Of a DNA stretch of 7,407 bases, positions 1-5,716 are shown piece after piece. Below the pieces are notes generated by a model. The model was not told where the DNA came from and did no database searches. It saw only the letters and a program-made list of their open reading frames with translations. Numbering within the stretch: the stretch's first letter is position 1; each line of letters starts with the position of its first letter. The DNA is taken from positions 1 to 7,407 of the forward strand of contig JAHIZR010000403.1 in NCBI GenBank assembly GCA_018814465.1. The letters run 5' to 3'. Position numbers and translations under genes: made by a program. Source of the DNA: a bacterium. Lineage in GTDB: Bacteria > Electryoneota > RPQS01.

Positions 1-907
1 ACAACGTGCCCTTGACGTCCTTCTGCATATGCCGTTTGCGGAATTCTTGATAGACGGTTGATTCCCAACCGTCCTTTAAGCTCACTTGATTGAGATCCGC
101 AACCGTCAGATTGTTTTCGTAGTCCACACAACAAGTCGTCAAATAGCCTTCCCACGTCACATGCGCGCGATTGAACAGCATCGAGCAGGGCAGCGGTGTA
201 TTCATCGAGTTGGTCGGACCGACCGCGCCCGTATCATTGAAGAATGCGATATCGTCCACGACATCGCCCAACAGTCCCCGCAGCAACTCCTGCTCATCCT
301 TGTTCTCTTTGGTCACAACACAGGTCACTAAGATCTTCATCGAACTCTGCAGTTGCTTCCGACGTTCTGCGATAAGCTTCACCATGCTGATCACATGCTC
401 GAATTCCTTGCGGCCATGAATCTTCGCATACGTTACTGCTGTTCCCGCGTTGATTGAAAACTTGATGCTGTCCAGTTTCGCTTCGAACAGCCGTTCCACC
501 CGTTCCGGCGTCAGTTTCCCACCATTCGTCGAAAAGTAAACGTAAGTAAAGCCCGTTTCCTTCGCCAGTTTGATATAGTCGAACAGATGCGAATTCACCA
601 GCGGCTCGCCTGTGGTAGAAAGTCCCAATTCCCTTGCACCGGCATCATAGGCTTCGCGGATGATTCGCTGCATCAGCTCATGATCGATCATCCCGATCTT
701 ACGCTTCATGTTCCGGTTGTAGCAGAATGTGCAGCGATGATTGCAGGCGTTGCTGAGTTCCACCATGATATTCTTCGGAAACGATGGAAGCGCCGTCAGA
801 GGCACGTCCGACTCCTGTCTCGCTACGCGTTCCAAAAGGATGCTTTCTGTCGAACAGTCGGACGGACTTTCTTCTTTATATACAGTCTGCAGGTTTACAG
901 GTTTCAT
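1..907 (-). CDS. Radical SAM/SPASM domain protein (3' end beyond window)
   Basis: Partial gene: 302 codons are visible and the C-terminus lies outside the left edge. The radical SAM [4Fe-4S] motif CNHRCTFC lies at residues 55-62 (Cys55, Cys59, Cys62, the canonical CxxxCxxC). It follows a beta-strand-like segment (NIMVELSNA) and precedes a TTGEP motif at 98-102, the usual SAM amino-group contact. A Cys at 241 (LPCS) and a Cys pair at 259-260 (TTCC), followed by a DLNQVSLKDGW-like stretch, look like the start of a SPASM auxiliary-cluster domain; the remaining Cys ligands would be in the missing part. The ATG start is supported by AAGGAAGG 8 bases upstream and by a 4-base ATGA overlap with the upstream gene, so it is probably translationally coupled in one operon with wbpG. 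Such enzymes make a 5'-deoxyadenosyl radical in the cytoplasm. The substrate is not identifiable here; sugar or glycan modification is a guess from context. Confidence 0.9.
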   Translation of the reverse strand, partial: MKPVNLQTVYKEESPSDCSTESILLERVARQESDVPLTALPSFPKNIMVELSNACNHRCTFCYNRNMKRKIGMIDHELMQRIIREAYDAGARELGLSTTGEPLVNSHLFDYIKLAKETGFTYVYFSTNGGKLTPERVERLFEAKLDSIKFSINAGTAVTYAKIHGRKEFEHVISMVKLIAERRKQLQSSMKILVTCVVTKENKDEQELLRGLLGDVVDDIAFFNDTGAVGPTNSMNTPLPCSMLFNRAHVTWEGYLTTCCVDYENNLTVADLNQVSLKDGWESTVYQEFRKRHMQKDVKGTL

Positions 908-2046
908 CGATTGCGCCTTCCTTTCGTCATGGTCGTCATCTCGTCTTGCAGTGTTAGCCGCCCGAGATGCTCCTTCAAGTAATCGGCTGATCCATGCCTG
1001 CCGGATGTCCGGTAGCTTTCGATCTGCTTTTCCATTACACCTTGCGGGGAGATGCCTTCAAGTTTGCTTGATGCATACATATCTCCGGCGATGCGAAGCA
1101 TCATTCGCATCTCTTCGCAGCTTCTCTTCTCTTCTATTCCCCAGTAGCGGTCAACAAGTTCCTGCTGTTTCGCAGAGATCGTATCCGTCCATACCGAGAA
1201 AGCTTCTTCGACTTCCCGGAACTGCGGACTTGAGTATTCTCCCGCATCGAAGTCACGCTGAATATCGCTCGGTTGATCCGCTGTCACATCCTTCGGCTGC
1301 TGACAAGCGATTACATGCGGACGGTGCAGTGCAACACACAAGCCGATATGTGTCCCGCAGACATTGGAAGTCACTACAGTCGCACATTCGAGAATGCTCC
1401 GCAGGCGCGGCAAAAACAGAGGATCGAACATATGTCCCGCCGTCACGCATTCGAATCCCGCTGCACGATACGGAACATCCCGTCCCAACAGCACATCTTT
1501 CCAGTACAGGCAAACTCGCACGCTGTCGAACTCCCGGCCCGCGCGCTCCAGATAACGGCAATAGCTTTCAATATCGTACTGCGCCGTGATATGATGCGTC
1601 GAGTGGCTCGGCATCACCAGCAGCGACTTGCCCAACCGCTTCCGTTCGCTGTCCAGTGCTTCGAAGCTTAACGCATTCGGCGCATACAGGATCATCGGTC
1701 CGATCGCGAAGATTGCCTTCTTGGTGCGCTTCCGTAAAGGCGCAAACCGCAGCGGCGACGTGACCAGCATCGCCGGCAGATCGCATTGCAGCTCCACTTC
1801 CCAGGCATAATCATTGAAGAACAGCGCGTGTTCGATGGACGCCTTCAGACTATCTTCACGGGACAAGCCGCAGTACTGCTTCAACAGTGCCGCGTGTCCA
1901 TAAAAATCATTCGGCATGAACAACTCCGACGTCAGCAGCTCGCGATCCTTCGCCAGCTCCGCAAGATTCGTAAACGGATGATAAGCTCGTGCGTGCTCTG
2001 TCTGTCGCGGACGAACAACGCCGGGATGGTTCTTGAGTTCGATCAT
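904..2046 (-). CDS. Unrecognised protein, possible GT-B-like glycosyltransferase
   Basis: 380 residues, with no family I can name with confidence. There is no signal peptide or membrane segment, so it is probably cytoplasmic. Residues 141-152 (SLLVMPSHSTHH) follow a short strand and resemble the inter-domain start of a GT-B C-terminal half. Residues 173-185 form another strand-like segment (FDSVRVCLYWKDV). Residues 197-246 run GFECVTAGH, then ATVVTSN, a G-rich turn and LHRPHVIA. That order resembles the nucleotide-sugar-binding half of GT-B proteins, where a conserved turn is followed by a helix and a strand ending in a Pro. The first 110 residues match nothing I know. The start codon overlaps the wbpG stop as ATGA and has only a weak SD, suggesting re-initiation by terminating ribosomes. 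Its last codons encode the SD of the radical SAM gene. Lying between an amidotransferase and a radical SAM gene favours a glycan-assembly role. The gene is certain; the function is tentative. Confidence 0.85.
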   Translation of the reverse strand: MIELKNHPGVVRPRQTEHARAYHPFTNLAELAKDRELLTSELFMPNDFYGHAALLKQYCGLSREDSLKASIEHALFFNDYAWEVELQCDLPAMLVTSPLRFAPLRKRTKKAIFAIGPMILYAPNALSFEALDSERKRLGKSLLVMPSHSTHHITAQYDIESYCRYLERAGREFDSVRVCLYWKDVLLGRDVPYRAAGFECVTAGHMFDPLFLPRLRSILECATVVTSNVCGTHIGLCVALHRPHVIACQQPKDVTADQPSDIQRDFDAGEYSSPQFREVEEAFSVWTDTISAKQQELVDRYWGIEEKRSCEEMRMMLRIAGDMYASSKLEGISPQGVMEKQIESYRTSGRHGSADYLKEHLGRLTLQDEMTTMTKGRRNR

Positions 2047-3236
2047 ACCGACTGTGCTTCTATGATTTTACTGTCAGCCTTCTGAGATTGCTCGTCCCAG
2101 ATATTCTGCTTTACCCACTCGCCGTTTTCCTTGCGCCAGACGCGCGGATCGCGGAACGTGTCGCATACCAGGTCGAACTCCGCTTCCGTCATATTCGCAT
2201 ATCTCAGCCACCGTTCCAGATCGCGGCGCGGTTTGACATGATCGTACTTTCGCACCATCTCGATCCCCTGCTCGCGGGTCATGAGTCCGGCGCGAATATC
2301 TTTGCAGGCGTGATCCGTGCCCCGTCCATACCCGACCTTCACAAACTTCAGATAATCGTGTATGCCGTTTTCGTGCATATCATCTATATTGGACATCCGG
2401 CGATAGGTACGTTCGAACGGCACTTCCGCCTCCTTCCAGCCGTATTCTTTTTTGACGATCTCGACATGTTCGTTGGCGTTCCAGTTCACGAAATTACTCA
2501 GATATATCCCGCGTACTTCCGCATCATCGATCTCGTCATCGCTCGGATATTGCGCCCACAGCAAATCCTTCGCGGTCAGTCCCTCTTTTAATTCGGGACG
2601 ACCGAGCTTTTCCAGTCCTTCATCCGTGAAATTGTACCAGTCGTAGCCGCGCAGTGCGTGCTCGCGCCGGTACTTCGCCGTGAACTCCACGAAATCATTG
2701 TATGAGAACATCCCGCCCAGATCCATGAAACCATGCTCACCCCACATCATCAGCGGCACTTTGTAGCGCACCGCCACCTGTATCGGAGTCGAAAAGATTC
2801 CGCAGTGTGCGTGCCAGTTCATGTCTCCCTGCAGATAGAAGCCGATGCGGTTCATCTTGATTAGTGCTCGCTCGCTGGGCCGCACGATGATATGATCGCA
2901 GTCAAAAACCTTCCGCATCCGCCGCAGATTGTATTCGCCCTCCGGCAGATAGTTATTCCCATGATAAGTCACTAACAGCGGCTTCAGTCCCAGAATTTTT
3001 GTCGCGACATGAACCTGAAAATAGCTGTCTTTCCCGCCACTGACCGGAATCACGATATCGTAGTTGCTGCCCGACCGATAGCCCTCCACTAAATCCTTCA
3101 ATACTTCCAGTCGCGCTGACCAGTCAATCTGCTGCGTCTGATCATGCACCCGGCAGCCTGTGCAAACACCGTTTTCATCAAATGTTAGAGGAGTAGCCGC
3201 GACACTGGGATAGACACAACGGGTACAATACTGCAT
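2043..3236 (-). CDS. wbpG: N-acetyl sugar amidotransferase, WbpG/PseA type
   Basis: 397 residues. The N-terminus has two Cys pairs, YCTRC (Cys4, Cys7) and CTGC (Cys25, Cys28), a zinc-ribbon-like arrangement typical of this family. A PP-loop ATP-pyrophosphatase motif PVSGGKDS lies at 64-71. Further family hallmarks are HCGIFSTP near 144-151, MMWGE near 163-167, and a distal GYGRGTDHACKDIRAG segment. Family members activate the acetamido carbonyl of a UDP-sugar or nonulosonate with ATP and replace the oxygen with ammonia, giving an acetamidino group (for example ManNAc3NAmA in Pseudomonas O-antigen, or acetamidino-pseudaminic acid). Ammonia comes from a HisH2/HisF2 pair, encoded divergently at 3670-5080. 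I chose the ATG at 3236 because homologs begin M-x-YC-x-x-C. A GTG 19 codons upstream is in frame, but its AGAGG abuts the codon. The stop overlaps the next gene as ATGA. The symbol is by family resemblance; pseA would be equally fair. Confidence 0.9.
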   Translation of the reverse strand: MQYCTRCVYPSVAATPLTFDENGVCTGCRVHDQTQQIDWSARLEVLKDLVEGYRSGSNYDIVIPVSGGKDSYFQVHVATKILGLKPLLVTYHGNNYLPEGEYNLRRMRKVFDCDHIIVRPSERALIKMNRIGFYLQGDMNWHAHCGIFSTPIQVAVRYKVPLMMWGEHGFMDLGGMFSYNDFVEFTAKYRREHALRGYDWYNFTDEGLEKLGRPELKEGLTAKDLLWAQYPSDDEIDDAEVRGIYLSNFVNWNANEHVEIVKKEYGWKEAEVPFERTYRRMSNIDDMHENGIHDYLKFVKVGYGRGTDHACKDIRAGLMTREQGIEMVRKYDHVKPRRDLERWLRYANMTEAEFDLVCDTFRDPRVWRKENGEWVKQNIWDEQSQKADSKIIEAQSV

Positions 3237-3298
3237 AGAGGGGAGCCTTTCGGTCGGAGTCCTTAGGAGTACGGCAAAACCGGGCGACCCCACCCTCT
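3237..3298 (-). promoter_or_regulatory. GC-rich foldable leader abutting the wbpG start codon
   Basis: Read on the minus strand, AGAGGG (3298-3293) is perfectly complementary to CCCTCT (3242-3237), and the 3' arm ends at the base before the ATG. The enclosed 50 bases hold small self-complementary units: GGG-TCG-CCC (3290-3282), CGG-TTTTG-CCG (3282-3272), an imperfect palindrome around CCTAAGG (3276-3252), and CC-GAAA-GG (3253-3246). The presumed SD AAAGG (3250-3246) lies in the last unit, so folding could limit wbpG translation. This could be a cis-regulatory RNA, or a dispersed intergenic palindrome that landed here. I cannot match it to a known riboswitch. Confidence 0.35.
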
Positions 3299-3338
3299 TC
3301 TATAAGGAGGAGCCGCCAGCTTAAACCATTTCGTTAAC

Positions 3339-3360
3339 TTTATATTAACAACTATATAAA
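3339..3360. repeat. AT-rich inverted repeat, possible promoter zone for wbpG
   Basis: TTTATAT (3339-3345) and ATATAAA (3354-3360) form a perfect 7-base inverted repeat around an 8-base centre. On the minus strand it offers TATATA and TATAAA as -10-like hexamers about 100 bases upstream of wbpG. No -35 at ideal spacing is obvious: TTGAGA at 3384-3379 is 20 bases from TATATA. It could be a regulator site or simply an AT-rich melting region. Confidence 0.25.
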
Positions 3361-3412
3361 GCTCTGACTTCCCAAGTATCTCAATCAGATATTCGGGAAT
3401 CCAGCTTATTCT

Positions 3413-3453
3413 TAGCAAGAATTACGCCGCTTGCTATGACATTGCGAATAGCA
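3413..3453. repeat. Two overlapping inverted repeats, mutually exclusive hairpins
   Basis: TAGCAAG (3413-3419) is the exact inverse complement of CTTGCTA (3430-3436), with a 10-base spacer. TGCTAT (3432-3437), inside that second arm, is the inverse complement of ATAGCA (3448-3453), again with a 10-base spacer. The central arm can therefore pair left or right but not both. The two dyad centres are 18 bases apart. This could be a pair of operator sites or an RNA switch. No U-tract follows the second hairpin, so classical attenuation is unlikely. Confidence 0.35.
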
Positions 3454-3497
3454 GGTTAATGTCCCTTTGTAGTCGTCTGATATCGCGAGCTAAACAA

Positions 3498-3525
3498 TTG
3501 AATTATTTAATAATAGGAACATAAT
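3498..3525 (+). promoter_or_regulatory. Possible sigma70-type promoter for hisH2-hisF2
   Basis: TTGAAT (3498-3503; 4 of 6 to TTGACA) is followed after 16 bases by CATAAT (3520-3525; 5 of 6 to TATAAT) in a strongly AT-rich stretch. This predicts a leader of roughly 135-140 bases before hisH2. The octamer AATTGAAT occurs at 3496-3503 and again at 3523-3530. The match is moderate and untested. Confidence 0.25.
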
Positions 3526-3669
3526 TGAATCTGTCCTCCGAGAATTTCTGATAGGCAGTTTTTGATCCATAACTGAAGCTTCATCCTTTCATAACATTTG
3601 CTAATTCATGTTGTTGCAAACTGGAGCCTGATTTGCTTTAGAGAAAGTGACTAATCTGCTCGGAGCATT

Positions 3670-4299
3670 ATGACTAAAATCGCTGTGATTGATTACGGAA
3701 TGGGCAACGTACGTTCGGTCTGCAACGCCATCGAAGCCATCGGCAGCGAGGCTTCCGTTGCTCAGAATCCAACCGATCTCGAACATGCTCACGGCATCAT
3801 CCTCCCCGGCGTTGGAGCGTTCGGTGACGGTATCCGGAATCTCCGTGAACGCGGATGGGACACCGCTCTTGAACAGCAGGTTATCAATCATGGCAAGCCC
3901 TTCTTGGGAATTTGTCTGGGGATGCAGTTGCTTGCCGAAACCGGAAATGAACACGGACAGCACGCGGGACTCGGTTGGCTGAAAGGCTCTGTCCGTCGTC
4001 TCCCGAACGGTCACGGCTTGCGCATCCCGCATATCGGATGGAATGATATTCAACTCACCGGCCCGCATAAACTCTTCGACGGCATCGAGAGCGGAGCGTG
4101 CTTCTATTTCATGCACAGTTTCGTGCTGCAGCCGGAGAATTCATCGCTGGTGGCAGCCGAATGCGAATACGGCAGCAAGTTTACCGCCGCAATCAGCCGC
4201 GACAATTTCTTCGCCACGCAATTCCATCCGGAGAAAAGTCAAAAAGCCGGTCTCCAACTGCTGCGCAACTTCTTAAGTGAGGTTACCCAGCATGCTTAG
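3670..4299 (+). CDS. hisH: HisH-type glutamine amidotransferase subunit (HisH2)
   Basis: 209 residues, normal length for HisH, a class I glutamine amidotransferase that hydrolyses glutamine and passes ammonia to its HisF partner. The catalytic triad is intact: Cys82 in GICLGMQLL, and His186 and Glu188 in FHPEKS. The oxyanion-strand motif PGVGAF is at 46-51, and the start IAVIDYGMGNVRS is classic. The ATG follows GGAG with a short 4-base gap. The gene overlaps hisF by 8 bases. In histidine synthesis HisH would serve imidazole glycerol phosphate synthase. Here the divergent wbpG gene and the altered HisF active site point to HisH2, feeding ammonia for sugar amidination. HisH alone cannot separate the two roles; the context argues for the second. 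Confidence 0.95.
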   Translation: MTKIAVIDYGMGNVRSVCNAIEAIGSEASVAQNPTDLEHAHGIILPGVGAFGDGIRNLRERGWDTALEQQVINHGKPFLGICLGMQLLAETGNEHGQHAGLGWLKGSVRRLPNGHGLRIPHIGWNDIQLTGPHKLFDGIESGACFYFMHSFVLQPENSSLVAAECEYGSKFTAAISRDNFFATQFHPEKSQKAGLQLLRNFLSEVTQHA

Positions 4300-5080
4300 A
4301 AACCGGCTGATACCTGTATTGCTGCTGCAGAACGGTTTACTGGTCCGCAGCGAGAAATTCTCGATTCATCAGGTGATCGGGAATCCGCTGGAAGAGGTGG
4401 AGCGGTTCAATGAGTGGAATGTGGATGAGTTGATCTATCTCGACATCACACCCGACAACACCAACTACTCGCATCGCGATGACCATCGCGTCAAGATTCC
4501 GTCCGATCCGCTGGCGATTCTCGATGCGGTGAGCAAGACCTGCTTCATGCCGCTGACTTTCGGCGGCGGGATTCGCAAGCTTGAAGATATTCGAGCGAGG
4601 ATTGTTAGAGGCGCGGATAAGGTGTCATTGAACACTGAGGCTTACAACAGACCTGAATTCGTAACCGAGGCGGCGAAAAGCTTCGGCAGTCAGGCGATTG
4701 CGGTGAGTATTGATGCGGGATTAAATGAGGCAGGTGACTATCGAGTCGTGATTGAAGGCGGGAAGCGTTGGACGACGCGCGATCCGGTGGAGTGGGCGCA
4801 TGAATTGGAGGAGCGTGGCGCGGGGGAGATTCTCTTGCAGAATTTGGAGCGGGACGGCGCAGGCACCGGCTATGATCTGGAGTTGATTCATCGCGTCGCG
4901 TCCAAACTTTCGATTCCGGTGATCGCCTGCAGCGGTGTGGGGATGTGGGAGCACTACGCGAAAGGAATCGAAGCCGGAGCATCAGCCGTCGCCGCAGCAA
5001 ATATCTGGCATTTTCAGGAGCTCACCGACCGTCGCGGCAAACGCGCCCTCGCGAAAGCAGGTGTGCCAGTAAGGCTCTGA
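4292..5080 (+). CDS. hisF: HisF paralog lacking cyclase Asp11 (HisF2, ammonia channel)
   Basis: 262 residues, a (beta/alpha)8-barrel of the HisF family. Barrel phosphate-site motifs are present: TFGGGI (89-94), RDG (187-189) and ACSGVG (212-217). In Thermotoga HisF numbering, recalled from memory, Asp130 is kept (Asp141 in VSIDA), but Asp11 is Leu (IPVLLLQNG, where histidine enzymes read CLDVKDG). The ammonia-gate residues Arg5, Glu46, Lys99 and Glu167 are all retained (Arg5, Glu46, Lys110, Glu179). Losing one catalytic Asp while keeping the channel is the pattern of HisF2 in wbp/pse amidino-sugar loci, so I infer it conducts ammonia from HisH2 to WbpG. The ATG at 4292 sits 9 bases after GAGG and overlaps hisH by 8 bases. 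An in-frame GTG at 4277 overlaps that SD and would add five unconserved residues. A terminator follows. Confidence 0.93.
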   Translation: MLRNRLIPVLLLQNGLLVRSEKFSIHQVIGNPLEEVERFNEWNVDELIYLDITPDNTNYSHRDDHRVKIPSDPLAILDAVSKTCFMPLTFGGGIRKLEDIRARIVRGADKVSLNTEAYNRPEFVTEAAKSFGSQAIAVSIDAGLNEAGDYRVVIEGGKRWTTRDPVEWAHELEERGAGEILLQNLERDGAGTGYDLELIHRVASKLSIPVIACSGVGMWEHYAKGIEAGASAVAAANIWHFQELTDRRGKRALAKAGVPVRL

Positions 5081-5111
5081 GAATTGATACCGACGAATTA
5101 AGCACGTTCCG

Positions 5112-5138
5112 AAGACTCGCAATGACGAGTCTTTTTTT
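5112..5138 (+). terminator. Intrinsic terminator of hisH2-hisF2
   Basis: AAGACTCG (5112-5119) pairs with CGAGTCTT (5126-5133) around loop CAATGA, with seven Ts at 5132-5138. It lies 31 bases past the hisF stop. The A-tract seen from the other strand could give weak termination of the converging acyltransferase gene, whose stop codon begins two bases away. Confidence 0.85.
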
Positions 5139-5139
5139 A

Positions 5140-5586
5140 TCAACTGCCTTTCAGTCTGTCTTTATAGTAGCCCGCTTTCACAGTCATGGGATTGCCGATG
5201 ACTAAGGAGTAAGGCGGAATCCGCACCGGATTGACAACCGTTGCGGCGGCGATGACCGAATGATGGCCGATATGTGCTCCGGGCTTAATCACGACATGTG
5301 TGCCGACAAAAACACTGTGCTCGAGGATAATCGGTTTGCGAATTATCTCGTCCGTGAGTCCGATGCAGCGTTCGTGGCTGTCCGCACAATTAATGGAGAC
5401 AAAGGGAGCAATGTCACAGTTGTCGCCAATCTTTATCGTGCAGTCTTTCGCGTTGACAAGAGTGAAGAAACCGATATAAACATTCTCGCCGATTTCCGGT
5501 TCACCGCGAATCCAAACCAGCGGGTGATACGGATTCGGTTCGAAGTCGATACACTTTAAAAGCTCTTTTTTAAAGGTGTCATCCAT
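5140..5586 (-). CDS. Short hexapeptide-repeat (left-handed beta-helix) acyltransferase
   Basis: 148 residues. Hexapeptide-type turns begin at PEIGENVYIG (30-39) and continue with IKIGDNCDIAPFV (51-63), PIILEHSVFVGTHVVI (85-100) and PGAHIGHHSVIAAATVV (102-118). The end IPPYSLVIGNP (123-133) is the typical closing turn of acetyl-CoA-dependent sugar and serine acetyltransferases. His71 in the NCADSHER loop is a plausible general base, placed like the catalytic His of galactoside and maltose O-acetyltransferases. It is shorter than those (about 180-200 residues), and lacks the long N-terminal helical domain of CysE. It probably acetylates a sugar hydroxyl or amine in the cytoplasm; the substrate is unknown. 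Converging with hisF2, it may belong to the amidino-sugar pathway, or be a distal gene of the cys cluster. The ATG at 5586 has a poor SD (GTGAG about 8 bases upstream). Confidence 0.88.
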   Translation of the reverse strand: MDDTFKKELLKCIDFEPNPYHPLVWIRGEPEIGENVYIGFFTLVNAKDCTIKIGDNCDIAPFVSINCADSHERCIGLTDEIIRKPIILEHSVFVGTHVVIKPGAHIGHHSVIAAATVVNPVRIPPYSLVIGNPMTVKAGYYKDRLKGS

Positions 5587-5662
5587 GAATGATTCTCACA
5601 TACTTGAAGAGAATGAATTGTTTACTGCCGTGCCATCATTCCGCTTTCAGTTTTTCAATTTA

Positions 5663-5685
5663 AGGCTCTTCGTGATGAAGAGCCT
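5663..5685. terminator. Hairpin between cysK and the acyltransferase, possible terminator
   Basis: AGGCTCTTC (5663-5671) and GAAGAGCCT (5677-5685) form a perfect 9-bp stem with a 5-base loop, 32 bases after the cysK stop on the minus strand. On that strand the trailing sequence is TTAAATTG, a poor U-tract. On the plus strand it is GTTTTGT, slightly better, but no plus-strand gene ends here. It may terminate or partly attenuate cysE-cysK transcription, or stabilise the 3' end of the mRNA. Confidence 0.5.
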
Positions 5686-5716
5686 GTTTTGTCATAGCTG
5701 CTTTTGCTGAACCGTA

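Larger units (their letters stand above)
3237..3669. other. Divergent intergenic region between wbpG and hisH2
   Basis: 433 bp with no convincing gene. It must hold the promoters for both divergent transcripts. Most of it is AT-rich, especially 3330-3360 and 3491-3530, in contrast to the coding DNA on both sides. The exception is a GC-rich segment at 3237-3298 touching the wbpG start. A minus-strand reading frame that enters from hisH (3601-4116) is a coding shadow. Confidence 0.8.

Noticed and set aside
741..1589. 282-codon plus-strand open frame
   Set aside because: It lies antisense to the radical SAM and GT-like genes, which have recognisable motifs, SDs and ATGA overlaps. Its translation is rich in Ser, Arg and His with no domain, so it is a shadow.
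2088..2591. 167-codon plus-strand open frame
   Set aside because: Antisense shadow of the 3' half of wbpG, which carries conserved family motifs there.
3301..3669. Small RNA, tRNA or small peptide gene in the divergent intergenic region
   Set aside because: I found no cloverleaf, no terminator-like hairpin with a U-tract and no short frame with a good SD, so nothing can be supported.
3601..4116. 171-codon minus-strand open frame reaching into the intergenic region
   Set aside because: It is antisense to hisH, whose catalytic motifs are intact. The translation shows no recognisable family.
3670..5080. hisH-hisF as part of the histidine biosynthesis pathway
   Set aside because: No other his gene is near, Asp11 of HisF is lost, and a WbpG-type partner is encoded divergently. 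Not fully excluded without the rest of the genome.
5140..5586. Second serine acetyltransferase (CysE paralog)
   Set aside because: It shares only the hexapeptide helix. It has no N-terminal helical domain and no DIHP/DHGTG catalytic segment.
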